A stretch of DNA of 64,000 bases. It comes from Asanoa ferruginea (GTDB taxonomy: Bacteria; Actinomycetota; Actinomycetes; Mycobacteriales; Micromonosporaceae). Where the stretch lies: positions 2,356,001 to 2,420,000 of the forward strand of contig NZ_QUMQ01000001.1 in assembly GCF_003387075.1 (NCBI RefSeq). Direction: 5' to 3'. The translations under genes and the position numbers were made by a program. This document shows, piece by piece, positions 8,138 through 16,483 of the stretch. The first letter of the stretch is position 1. Every line of letters begins with the position of its first letter. The notes below the pieces were generated by a model. The model was given only the letters and a program-made list of their open reading frames with translations. It was not told the origin of the DNA and made no database searches.

Positions 8138-11100
8138 GTGCTCCCGTACAGCGCCGTACCCTTCGTCGCGGATCTGCACATCCACTCCAAGTACTCCCGC
8201 GCCTGCAGCCGCGACCTCACCCTGCCCAATTTGGCGCTGTGGGCCCGGCGCAAGGGCGTCACCCTCCTCGGCACCGGCGACTTCACCCACCCTGCCTGGT
8301 TTGAGCACCTGAAGGAAAACCTCCTACCCGCCGAACCCGGACTCTTCCGGCTCGACCGCGACGCCGAGCAGGCCATCACCCGGCAACTGCCGCCGCGGCT
8401 GGCCAGCAGCGAAGAGCAGGTCCGCTTCACGCTCTCCGTCGAGATCTCGACGATCTACAAGCGGGACGACCGCACCCGCAAGGTGCACCACCTGATCTAC
8501 CTGCCCGACCTCGACGCGGTCGCGCGGTTCAACACGGCGCTCGGGCGGATCGGCAACCTCGCCTCCGACGGCCGGCCGATCCTCGGCCTCGACTCGCGCG
8601 ACCTGCTGGAGATCACGCTCGAGGCGAGCCCGGACGGCTATCTCGTGCCGGCCCACATCTGGACGCCGTGGTTCTCCGCGCTGGGCAGCAAGTCGGGTTT
8701 CGACGCGATCGCTGACTGCTACGCCGACCTCGCCGACCACATCTTCGCCGTCGAGACCGGGCTGAGTTCCGACCCGGCGATGAACTGGCGGGTCTCGAGC
8801 CTCGACCGCTACCAGTTGGTGTCCAACTCGGACGCCCACTCGCCACCGGCGCTGGCCCGCGAGGCGACCGTCCTGGCCACCGACCTCGACTATTTCGCCG
8901 TCCGCGACGCCCTGCGCACCGGCGACGGCCTGGCCGGCACGCTGGAGTTCTTCCCCGAAGAGGGCAAATACCACGGCGACGGCCACCGCCTCTGCGGCGT
9001 CAACTGGGTGCCGGCACAGACCAGGACCGCGGGCGGCCTCTGCCCGGAATGCCACAAACCGCTGACCGTGGGCGTCCTCAGCCGGGTCGAAGACCTGGCC
9101 GACCGGCACGACGGACACGTCCGGACCAACGCCAAGCCGGTCCAACACCTCCTCGCCCTGGCCGAGATCCTCGGCGAGATCGCCGGCGTCGGCCCGCGCT
9201 CGAAAACCGTCGAAGGCAAGCTCAACACCCTGGTCGCCGCCCTCGGCCCCGAGTTGACCATCCTGCGCGACGTGCCGCTCGACGACATCAAGCGGGTCGG
9301 CGGCGACCACCTCGAAGAGGCGATCCGCCGGCTCCGCCGGGGCGAGGTCCACCGCACCCCCGGCTACGACGGCGCCTACGGCATCATCCGCGTCTTCAAC
9401 CCGGACGAGCTGCCCACGAACGCGGCGCAGACAGACACCCTCTTCGACATGCCCGCGCAAACCAAGAAAAAAGCCACAAAAACCCAAAGAGACCGCCCGT
9501 CAGAGGGCTCAGCCAGGCGCGGCCCGGTCAAGCGGGTCGAACCGACCCCACCCCCGATCCCGCCGCCACCGCAGGTATCCCCGCACGAGCCGTTCGAGCC
9601 GATGCTGGCCGGCATGGAAGAGGTCGGCACCGGCCTGCTCGACCGCCTCGACGCGATGCAGCGGGTCGCCGCGTCGGCACCCGGCGGCCCGATGCTGATC
9701 GTCGCCGGCCCCGGCACCGGCAAGACCCGCACGCTCACCCACCGGATCGCCTACCTCTGCGCCGAGCTGGGCGTCTTCGCCGAGCACTGCCTCGCGATCA
9801 CGTTCACCCGGCGCGCCGCCGAGGAGCTGCGTGCTCGCCTCGACGGCCTGCTCGGCCCGGTCGCCGCCGACGTCACCGTCGCCACGTTCCACTCCCTGGG
9901 CCTGACCATCCTGCGCGGCAACGCGGCCGCCGCCGGGCTGCCGAAAGACTTCCGGATCGCCGACGACACCGAGCGGGAGACCGCCCGGAAAGAGGCCGGC
10001 GACGACGCGGCGGCCTATGTGAAGCTGCTACGCGGCCAGGACCTGGTCGACCTCGACGAGCTGATCACGCTGCCGTTGCAGCTCCTCCGCAAGGACCCCG
10101 ACCTGGTCGACCGCTACCAGGGCCGCTGGCGCTGGATCTTCGTCGACGAATACCAGGACGTCGACGAGACGCAGTACGAGCTGCTCCGGCTGCTCTGCCC
10201 ACCCGACGGCAACCTCTGCGCGATCGGCGACCCGGACCAGTCGATCTACTCGTTCCGCGGCGCCGACGTCGGCTACTTCATGCGCTTCGCCGAAGACTTC
10301 ACCGACGCCCGGCTGGTCCGGCTGACCCGCAACTACCGCTCCTCGGCTCCGATCCTGGCCGCCGCGGTGCAGGCCATCGCGCCCTCGTCGCTGGTCCGGG
10401 GACGGCGGCTGGAACCGGCCCGGCTCGACCCCGAGGCCCCGCTGGTCGGGCGCTACGCCGCGACCTCGGTCACCGACGAAGCCGACTTTGTCGCCCGTAC
10501 CGTCGATGACCTGGTTGGCGGCCTTTCCCACCGGTCGCTGGACTCGGGGCGGATCAGCGGCAACGCCGCCGGCATCTCCTTCTCCGACGTCGCCGTGCTC
10601 TATCGCACCGACCAGCAGGCCGCCCCGATCGTCGAGGCGCTCGCCCGTGCCGGCATCCCGGTGCAGAAACGCTCGCACAACCGGCTGCGCGACCGGGCCG
10701 GCGTCGCCGCCATCGCCCGCGAGCTGCGGCTGTCCGGCCCGGCGGCTGAAGGTCAACTTCCTGTCCGGGTACGCCGTGCCGGCCAACTCCTCGCCGAACG
10801 GTTCGCGACACCCACCCTCGACAGCAGCAGCACCCCGAGCCCGGCCGACGTGTGGTCGGCGGTCGAGGTGCTCACCCCGCTGGCCCGGCGCTGCGGCGAC
10901 GACCTCGAGCAGTTCCTGGCCCAGCTCGCCACCGGTGCCGAGGTCGACGCGCTCGACTCCCGCGCCGAGGCGGTCACCCTGCTCACCCTGCACGCGGCGA
11001 AGGGCCTCGAGTTCCCGATCGTGTTCCTGGTCGGCTGCGAAGACGGCCTGCTCCCGCTGCGACATTTCGGCAGCAGCACGGAAGACGACACCGCTGAGGA

Positions 11101-11299
11101 GCGCCGGCTGTTCTTCGTCGGGCTCACCCGGGCACAGGATCGGCTGTATGTGTCGCACGCGCAGCGTAGATTCCGGCTCGGCAGTGAACGTGACACCGGC
11201 CCGTCGCCGTTCCTCGGTGCGATCGACGCGGGCCTGTTCGAACGGCTCGGCACGACCGAGGAACGCCGGCCGAAAGACCGTCAGCTCCGGCTGATCTGA
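8138..11299 (+). CDS. EndoQ-like PHP nuclease fused to UvrD-family helicase
   Basis: A 1053-aa protein; GTG 8138 (VLPYSAVPFVADLHIHS) is chosen because the PHP domain begins at once, and GTG 8123 is an alternative. Residues 1 to about 400 are an endonuclease-Q/YqxK-like PHP domain: DLHIHSKYS (residues 12-20), GTGDFTHP, and a zinc knuckle with Cys286, Cys302 and Cys305 (LCPECHKPL). EndoQ nicks 5' of deaminated or abasic bases. After a Lys/Pro linker (about 440-500) comes a full SF1A helicase: motif I GPGTGKT (about 524-530), Ia ITFTRRAAEELR, II FVDEYQDVDE, III GDPDQSIYSFRGAD, IV LTRNYRSS, V TLHAAKGLEFPIVFLVGCED, VI RRLFFVGLTRAQDRLYV. This implies a single polypeptide that incises and unwinds damaged DNA. 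All key residues look intact. Confidence 0.88.
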   Translation: MLPYSAVPFVADLHIHSKYSRACSRDLTLPNLALWARRKGVTLLGTGDFTHPAWFEHLKENLLPAEPGLFRLDRDAEQAITRQLPPRLASSEEQVRFTLSVEISTIYKRDDRTRKVHHLIYLPDLDAVARFNTALGRIGNLASDGRPILGLDSRDLLEITLEASPDGYLVPAHIWTPWFSALGSKSGFDAIADCYADLADHIFAVETGLSSDPAMNWRVSSLDRYQLVSNSDAHSPPALAREATVLATDLDYFAVRDALRTGDGLAGTLEFFPEEGKYHGDGHRLCGVNWVPAQTRTAGGLCPECHKPLTVGVLSRVEDLADRHDGHVRTNAKPVQHLLALAEILGEIAGVGPRSKTVEGKLNTLVAALGPELTILRDVPLDDIKRVGGDHLEEAIRRLRRGEVHRTPGYDGAYGIIRVFNPDELPTNAAQTDTLFDMPAQTKKKATKTQRDRPSEGSARRGPVKRVEPTPPPIPPPPQVSPHEPFEPMLAGMEEVGTGLLDRLDAMQRVAASAPGGPMLIVAGPGTGKTRTLTHRIAYLCAELGVFAEHCLAITFTRRAAEELRARLDGLLGPVAADVTVATFHSLGLTILRGNAAAAGLPKDFRIADDTERETARKEAGDDAAAYVKLLRGQDLVDLDELITLPLQLLRKDPDLVDRYQGRWRWIFVDEYQDVDETQYELLRLLCPPDGNLCAIGDPDQSIYSFRGADVGYFMRFAEDFTDARLVRLTRNYRSSAPILAAAVQAIAPSSLVRGRRLEPARLDPEAPLVGRYAATSVTDEADFVARTVDDLVGGLSHRSLDSGRISGNAAGISFSDVAVLYRTDQQAAPIVEALARAGIPVQKRSHNRLRDRAGVAAIARELRLSGPAAEGQLPVRVRRAGQLLAERFATPTLDSSSTPSPADVWSAVEVLTPLARRCGDDLEQFLAQLATGAEVDALDSRAEAVTLLTLHAAKGLEFPIVFLVGCEDGLLPLRHFGSSTEDDTAEERRLFFVGLTRAQDRLYVSHAQRRFRLGSERDTGPSPFLGAIDAGLFERLGTTEERRPKDRQLRLI

Positions 11300-11439
11300 C
11301 CCGCGGCCCGGGTCCGTGGCACGTTGGCGCGGTTCCGGGAGGTGAGCCCCGCAGGGTCAGACGCTACGGTGACCAGAGCACCGCGACCCCCCGCGCGGTG
11401 GCCATCGATGAGATCTCCCCTTGGCCAGGAGGAACGTCC

Positions 11440-12270
11440 ATGTCGAACTACGGACCGCCGAACGGTGGGCCGTACCCCGGTCCGCCGCAGGAGCCCTGGC
11501 AAGGCCGCCAGCCCAACGATCCCTACGGGCAGCCATCGGACCCGTGGGGCGGGCAGGATCCTTGGGGCGGCCAGCCGCAGTCCAGCCCACCCGGCGGACC
11601 AGGCTCGCCCAGCTACGGCGGGGGCGGCGACTACGGCCAGGGCAACCCGGGCTATGGCAACCCGGGTTACGGCAACCCCGACTACACCCAGGGCGGCGGC
11701 TACGGTCAGCCCGCCCCGGGCTACGGCCAGCCGCCACCCGGCTACGGCAACCCGACCCAGCAATACGACCCCAACTTCCAGCAATACAGCACGGAGCCGG
11801 CCTGGGCGACCCCGCCCGAGGAGCCGCCGCGCAAGAAGCGGTTCAGCCCCGTGCTCGTGCTGGTCATCGTGCTGGCCGTGCTCGTATGCGGCGGCGGCGC
11901 GGCGGCGGTCTACTTCGTCGGGCGCCCCGACGACAACAAGGCCCTCGACGCGCCGGCCACGCCCGACCCGAGCGCGGCCGAGCCGACCACCGAGCCGACG
12001 ACGTCGCCCAACGCCGAGTCGTCGGCCGACGCCCGGTTCGTCAAGAAGGGCCAGTGCGTCAAGAACGTCGGCTCGACCGACGACCCCAAGCTCGAGATCG
12101 CCAAGTGCGCGGCGAAGACCTACCAGGTGCTGGCCCGCTACGACGCGGCAACCACCGGCCAGGACGATGCCGAGAAGAAGTGCAAAGACGTCGAGGGCTA
12201 CACCGACTGGTACTTCTTCGACAGTCCGCTGGACCTCAACGACTACGTGCTCTGTCTCAAGCTGCGATAG
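11440..12270 (+). CDS. LppU/SCO3897-type membrane protein
   Basis: A 276-aa protein; ATG 11440 is chosen for its strong AGGAGGAA ribosome-binding site (11427-11434). Residues 1-130 are a Pro/Gly/Tyr/Gln-rich cytoplasmic tail with GYGNP/GYGQP repeats, residues 136-160 a single membrane helix (SPVLVLVIVLAVLVCGGG), and residues 161-276 an extracytoplasmic domain with four cysteines (KGQCVKNVG, IAKCAAK, EKKCKD, YVLCLKLR) likely forming disulfides. This layout matches the LppU/SCO3897 family, of unknown function. A perfect hairpin follows the stop codon. It is not obviously linked to its neighbours. Confidence 0.85.
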   Translation: MSNYGPPNGGPYPGPPQEPWQGRQPNDPYGQPSDPWGGQDPWGGQPQSSPPGGPGSPSYGGGGDYGQGNPGYGNPGYGNPDYTQGGGYGQPAPGYGQPPPGYGNPTQQYDPNFQQYSTEPAWATPPEEPPRKKRFSPVLVLVIVLAVLVCGGGAAAVYFVGRPDDNKALDAPATPDPSAAEPTTEPTTSPNAESSADARFVKKGQCVKNVGSTDDPKLEIAKCAAKTYQVLARYDAATTGQDDAEKKCKDVEGYTDWYFFDSPLDLNDYVLCLKLR

Positions 12271-12278
12271 CTAGCCGA

Positions 12279-12318
12279 AACTAGGGCCGTCTAGCACCTG
12301 CGCTAGACGGCCCTAGTT
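12279..12318. terminator. Perfect 17-bp-arm hairpin
   Basis: AACTAGGGCCGTCTAGC (12279-12295) and its exact complement at 12302-12318 are separated by 6 nt (ACCTGC), just after the LppU-type gene. The position and perfect stem indicate a strong transcription terminator, without a long T tract. It is followed by a short spacer and the AAA ATPase gene on the same strand. Confidence 0.8.
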
Positions 12319-12397
12319 ATCAGCAGACCGCGACACGCCGTACCCACATCTAAGCGTTTCTAGGGTCTTTCCTAGATCGACCGATACGGTCATCGAC

Positions 12398-13594
12398 ATG
12401 GATCCGGTGCGCAACCCCTACGCACCCGGCGCCGGCCAGCGGCCTCCGGAGCTGGCCGGGCGCGACCGCGAGCTCGACGTCTTCGACGTGGTGCTGGAGC
12501 GGGTCGCCCGCGGCCGCCCGGAGCGCAGCCTGGTGCTGACCGGCCTGCGCGGGGTCGGCAAGACGGTGCTGCTCAACGCGCTGCGTTCGCAGGCGATCGG
12601 CCGGCTCTGGGGCACCGGCAAGATCGAGGCCCGGCCCGACCAGTCGCTGCGCCGCCCGGTCGCGGCCGCGCTGCACATGGCCGTCCGTGAGCTGGCGCCG
12701 CGGCATCGCGCGCCCGACCGCATCGACGACTTCCTCGGCGTTCTCAAGGCGTTCGCCCTGCGCGCCAACCAGGCCAACGCCAAGTTGCGCGACCGCTGGC
12801 AACCCGGCATCGACGTGCCGGCCAAGTCCGGGCGGGCCGACTCCGGCGACATCGAGATCGACCTGGTCGAGCTGTTCACCGACGCCGCCGCCATCGCCAC
12901 CGACGTCGGCACCGGCATCGCGCTGTTCATCGACGAGATGCAGGACGTGCCCGGCGACGACGTCTCCGCGCTGTGCGCCGCCTGCCACGAGTTGTCGCAG
13001 CTCGGCGCGCCGCTGATCGTGGTCGGCGCCGGCCTGCCACACCTGCCCGCCGTGCTGTCGGCGGCCAAGTCCTACTCGGAGCGGCTGTTCCGTTACCAGC
13101 GGATCGACCGGCTCGACCGGATCGCGGCCGACCAGGCACTGTGTGCGCCGGCGGAGCGCGAAGAGGTGGAATACGAGCCCAAGGCGCTCGACCTGCTCTA
13201 CGACAAGTCGGGTGGATACCCCTATTTCGTGCAGGCCTACGGCAAGGCGACCTGGGACCACGCCCCGCGTACCCCGATCACCGCAGACGACGTGCGGGTC
13301 GCCGCACCCGAGGCCGAGGCCGAGTTGGCGGTCGGCTTCTTCGGCTCCCGCTTCGAGCGCGCGACACCGGCCGAACGCGAATACATGCGGGCGATGGCGG
13401 GACTGTCCACGACTGATGACATGGACACCGCGGTGGCCACGGCCGACGTCGCCCAGTCGCTCGGCCGCCGCCCGGCCAGCCTGTCACCGGCCCGCGACGC
13501 GCTCATCAAGAAGGGCCTCATCTATTCGGGCGAGCGCGGCACGGTCGCTTTCACCGTCCCCCACTTCGGACGGTATCTGCGCACGCAGCCGTGA
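12398..13594 (+). CDS. AAA-type ATP-binding protein
   Basis: A 398-aa ATPase. Residues 18-30 (ELAGRDRELDVFD) are the usual AAA_16/ORC-like entry, followed by Walker A GLRGVGKT (49-56), Walker B IALFIDEMQD (173-182, Asp178 Glu179), a sensor-1-like strand PLIVVGAGLPHLP, and an arginine-containing GYPYFVQAYG region. A C-terminal winged-helix-like part (SLSPARDALIKKGLIYSGER) suits DNA or partner binding. Such stand-alone ATPases are common and conserved in actinobacteria, but I know of no established role. It is isolated between two hairpin/spacer regions and is preceded by the terminator at 12279-12318. Confidence 0.82.
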   Translation: MDPVRNPYAPGAGQRPPELAGRDRELDVFDVVLERVARGRPERSLVLTGLRGVGKTVLLNALRSQAIGRLWGTGKIEARPDQSLRRPVAAALHMAVRELAPRHRAPDRIDDFLGVLKAFALRANQANAKLRDRWQPGIDVPAKSGRADSGDIEIDLVELFTDAAAIATDVGTGIALFIDEMQDVPGDDVSALCAACHELSQLGAPLIVVGAGLPHLPAVLSAAKSYSERLFRYQRIDRLDRIAADQALCAPAEREEVEYEPKALDLLYDKSGGYPYFVQAYGKATWDHAPRTPITADDVRVAAPEAEAELAVGFFGSRFERATPAEREYMRAMAGLSTTDDMDTAVATADVAQSLGRRPASLSPARDALIKKGLIYSGERGTVAFTVPHFGRYLRTQP

Positions 13595-13645
13595 GTCGCA
13601 CCGTTTGGGGGATACGGCGGCCTCCGACGGGGTAAGAGTTAAGCC

Positions 13646-14254
13646 ATGAGTCCCGTACGCACGGTCGCGCGCCTGTTCCTCAGCACGATCTTCGTCGTCA
13701 GCGGCGCCCGCTCCGTGGCCCGGCCGACGGCGTTCGTGCCCAGGGCCCAGAAGGTGACCGAGAAGGTCGGCCCGCTGTTCGAGAAGACCCACCCGAGCCT
13801 GCCGACCGACGCCGAGACGCTGGTGCGGCTCAACGGCGCGGCCCAGGTCGTGGCCGGTCTCCTGCTCGCGACCGGGCGACTCACCCGGCCGGCGGCGGCC
13901 GTGCTGGCCAGCACCCTGGTGCCGACCACGCTGGCGGCGCATCCCTTCTGGACGGTCAAAGACCCGATGGAGCGGCGCCACCAGGAGACGCACTTCATGA
14001 AGAACCTGGGGCTCTTCGGTGGGCTGCTGCTCGCCGCGAGCGACACCCAGGGCCGGCCGGGCCTGGCCTGGCGGGCCAGCCACTACGCCGGGCACAGCAA
14101 GCACGCACTCGAACACGGCCGGCACAACCTGGACCACGGCCTGCACCAGCTCGGGCACAGCGGCGAGTCGGTGCGCCGAGCGGCCCGCACGGCCCGACGC
14201 GAGGCGAAGATCGCCTACCGCGCCGCAGCCGTCGGGCGGAAGTTACCGAGCTGA
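13646..14254 (+). CDS. DoxX family membrane protein
   Basis: A 202-aa protein. Residues 5-165 contain the four-helix DoxX pattern: VARLFLSTIFVVSGARSVAR, ETLVRLNGAAQVVAGLLLAT, AAAVLASTLVPTTLAAHPFW, and MKNLGLFGGLLLAASDTQGR. The HPFW and HFMKNLGLFGGL motifs are typical. The C-terminal tail is His/Arg-rich (HSKHALEHGRHNLDHGLHQL), probably cytoplasmic and possibly metal- or nucleic-acid-contacting. DoxX proteins take part in membrane redox processes in several bacteria; the specific partner here is unknown. It starts 51 bp after the ATPase gene and could be co-transcribed with it. Confidence 0.88.
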   Translation: MSPVRTVARLFLSTIFVVSGARSVARPTAFVPRAQKVTEKVGPLFEKTHPSLPTDAETLVRLNGAAQVVAGLLLATGRLTRPAAAVLASTLVPTTLAAHPFWTVKDPMERRHQETHFMKNLGLFGGLLLAASDTQGRPGLAWRASHYAGHSKHALEHGRHNLDHGLHQLGHSGESVRRAARTARREAKIAYRAAAVGRKLPS

Positions 14255-14437
14255 ATCAGACAGTAACGACCTGATACGTATGAACCAGTCGCCGTGCGTT
14301 AACGTGGACGAAATGTCGCGAACTAGTGTGGGATCGGACACGGTCAGATAACGCCACGGGTGACGAAAGACGGGCCCCTCTAGGCTCGATGACGGACCTG
14401 GACGGCACGTTACAAAGGGTACGGGGGTGGCCACGCC

Positions 14438-15895
14438 ATGCCGGCGACCGTCGGTAGACGGATGGACCGCCTCGTCCAGACAAGCAGTCCCGTCCGTGGG
14501 ATCTATCGTCGAAACGTCGTACGCGTGGGCATCATCGCCGCCGCGTTCGTCACGGCCTGGTACGCGATTGGTGCGTTCGGCAGGCCGTACAACTTCTTCG
14601 ACATGAAGATCTACCACGGCGCGGCTGTCTGGTGGGCGAGCGGACACGATCTATACGCATACGCTGCGCCGGACACAGGGCTCGGGTTCACCTACCCACC
14701 CTTTGCCGGCGTGCTGATGCTGCCGATGTCGCGGGTGCCGTTCGCGGCCGCAGCGTGGATCAACGTGGTGGCGAGCCTGCTCGCCCTCGCGGTGGTGATG
14801 TGGGCGCTGCTCGGCCCGATCTCCCGGCGTTATGGCTGGTCGCGCTGGTTCGCGGTGGGCCTGGCGGTGCCGATCGCGGCCGCCATCGAGCCGGTCCGCG
14901 AAACGCTCGGCTACGGCCAGATCAACCTGCTGCTGTTCCTGCTGATCATGGCCGACATGGTCGCGCTGCGCTGGCGCGCAAGGGCCAGCGCGGGCTTCGC
15001 ACCGACCGGCGGCGCCCTGGTCCGCTTCATCCGCAGCGGCTCCTGGGCCGGCGTGGGCATCGGCCTGGCCGCGTCGATCAAGCTGACGCCCGCACTGTTC
15101 GTGGTCTACCTCCTGGTCACCAAGCAGTGGCGGGCCGCGACCACGGCGGTGGCGACGGCGATCGCCGTCTCGGCGGGCACGTTCCTGGTGGCCGGCCGCG
15201 ACTCGTCGGCCTACTTCCTCCGGGTGATCTGGGAAACCGAACGCGTCGGCGCCGCCGACATGACGCCCAACCAGTCCCTGGCCGGCGTCCTGGCGCGCCT
15301 CTACGACACGCCCGAGGCACCAACGCTGCTCTGGCTCTCGTTCGCGCTGCTGGTCTTCGCCCTGGGCCTGTCGCGGGCCGCCCGCGCCCACGCCGACGGC
15401 GACGAACTGACCGCGTTCACCCTGGTCGGCCTGACCGCCAACGTGATCAGCCCGATCTCCTGGAGCCACCACCTGGTCTTCGTGATCCCGGCGATCCTGG
15501 TCCTGGCCGACGCCGCGATGCGCCGCCGAGACGCGAGCCGAGGCCTGGAAAGCAGCCGCCGGCTGACCCGCCGCGGCCTGACCCCGAGCGCCGGCATGGG
15601 CGGCCTGGCACCGCTACGCACCCCGATCTGGTTCCCAGCACTGACCGGGTTGCGCCACGCGAGCGCCGCGATCTTCGTCTACCTGTTGTTCCTGATCAGC
15701 CCGATCTGGCCCTACGAGCACCAACTCCCGGAGTACTCCCACTACGAGGACGGCCTCTGGGGCGCCCTGATGGAAAACTCCCTGGCGCTCGCCCTGATCA
15801 TCCTGGTCGCCACCCTGCCGTGGCGCCCGGGCGCGGAACCGGCCTTCTACCCGGAACGAATCCGCTTCGACCGCAGGGCCATCCAACAGCGATAA
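14438..15895 (+). CDS. GT87-family polyprenol-phosphomannose-dependent mannosyltransferase
   Basis: A 485-aa polytopic protein from ATG 14438 (ATG 14462 is possible). The first membrane helix (VGIIAAAFVTAWYAIGAFGR) is followed by the periplasmic loop FDMKIYHGAAVWWASGHDLY with the conserved Asp of the GT-C active site, then FTYPPFAGVLMLP, which is a hallmark of the DUF2029/GT87 family (PimE, MptC-like). About ten helices follow, with GYGQINLLLFLLIMADM and ISWSHHLVFVIPA. The family adds alpha-1,2-mannose from polyprenyl-phosphomannose to PIM, lipomannan or glycoprotein acceptors outside the membrane. Three further GT-C or GT87-like genes occur in the window. It is followed by the dispersed repeat region and convergent moaE. 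Confidence 0.85.
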   Translation: MPATVGRRMDRLVQTSSPVRGIYRRNVVRVGIIAAAFVTAWYAIGAFGRPYNFFDMKIYHGAAVWWASGHDLYAYAAPDTGLGFTYPPFAGVLMLPMSRVPFAAAAWINVVASLLALAVVMWALLGPISRRYGWSRWFAVGLAVPIAAAIEPVRETLGYGQINLLLFLLIMADMVALRWRARASAGFAPTGGALVRFIRSGSWAGVGIGLAASIKLTPALFVVYLLVTKQWRAATTAVATAIAVSAGTFLVAGRDSSAYFLRVIWETERVGAADMTPNQSLAGVLARLYDTPEAPTLLWLSFALLVFALGLSRAARAHADGDELTAFTLVGLTANVISPISWSHHLVFVIPAILVLADAAMRRRDASRGLESSRRLTRRGLTPSAGMGGLAPLRTPIWFPALTGLRHASAAIFVYLLFLISPIWPYEHQLPEYSHYEDGLWGALMENSLALALIILVATLPWRPGAEPAFYPERIRFDRRAIQQR

Positions 15896-15904
15896 ACAGA
15901 TCAT

Positions 15905-15950
15905 CCCGGGCCCGTCGGGGGCGCGACCGTCGCTCCCGCCGGGCACCGCG
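15905..15950 (+). repeat. Dispersed intergenic repeat, copy 1 (short)
   Basis: The first 46 bp of a repeated element, starting TCCCGGGCCCGTCGGGGGC and ending CCCGCCGGGCACCGC. It folds as an imperfect 13-bp stem (GCCCG...CGGGC) around a 9-nt loop GCGACCGTC. It lies just after the GT87 stop and 33 bp before copy 2; the other copy is at 59302-59377 on the opposite strand. Confidence 0.75.
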
Positions 15951-15982
15951 AATTCGAACTTCAGGAACCAAGTCCGGGGCAG

Positions 15983-16057
15983 GTCCCGGGCCCGTCAGGG
16001 GCACGACCGTCGCTCCCGCCGGGCACCGCTCGCTTCGCTTCGCTGCCAGGTCCGCGA
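15983..16057 (+). repeat. Dispersed intergenic repeat, copy 2 (full length)
   Basis: An about 75-bp element from GGTCCCGGGCCCGTCAGGGG to CTGCCAGGTCCGCG. Its first part matches copy 1 and its whole length closely matches the reverse complement of 59302-59377, including the end CTGCCAGGTCCGCG. It lies between the convergent GT87 and moaE genes and can form a hairpin, so it may act as a bidirectional terminator. Confidence 0.75.
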
Positions 16058-16072
16058 TGGGTCACGCTCCCT

Positions 16073-16483
16073 TTAGGGACAGTTGACCCATTCCTCGGTG
16101 CCGTCACCGAAGACCTGCCGCTTCCAGATCGGTAAGCGGGCCTTGGCCTCGTCGACCAAGCGGCCGCAGGCGGCGAACGCGGCGCCGCGGTGGGCGGTGC
16201 TGACCGCTGCCACCAGTGCCACGTCGCCGATCTTCAGGGAGCCGACTCGGTGTGACACAGCGACGGCGTACACCTCGGGGTCCTTGGCGATTTCCGCGGC
16301 GACCTCGCGCAGCACGTCGATCGCTGACGGGTGGCCCTCGTAGTCGAGCGACAGCACCGACCGGCCGCCGTCGTGGTCGCGGACCACGCCCTGGAAGGAC
16401 ACCACCGCGCCCGCCCGGGGGTCGGCCACGGCCGCTTCGTGTGCGGCGAGGTCGAGTGGCTCCGAGGTCACGGTGACGATCAC
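16073..16483 (-). CDS. moaE: Molybdopterin synthase large subunit MoaE
   Basis: A 136-aa protein; MoaE with MoaD inserts the dithiolene sulfurs to form molybdopterin. Recognisable segments are GAVVSFQGVVRDHDGGRSV, LDYEGHPSAIDVLREVAAEI, AVSHRVGSLKIGDVALVAAV, HRGAAFAACGRLVDEAKARL and the catalytic-lysine region PIWKRQVFGDGTEEWV. The start ATG overlaps the moeA stop by 4 bp, so it is the last gene of a moaC-mogA-moeA-moaE operon. Its partner moaD is about 10 kb away on the other strand. Confidence 0.95.
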   Translation of the reverse strand: MIVTVTSEPLDLAAHEAAVADPRAGAVVSFQGVVRDHDGGRSVLSLDYEGHPSAIDVLREVAAEIAKDPEVYAVAVSHRVGSLKIGDVALVAAVSTAHRGAAFAACGRLVDEAKARLPIWKRQVFGDGTEEWVNCP

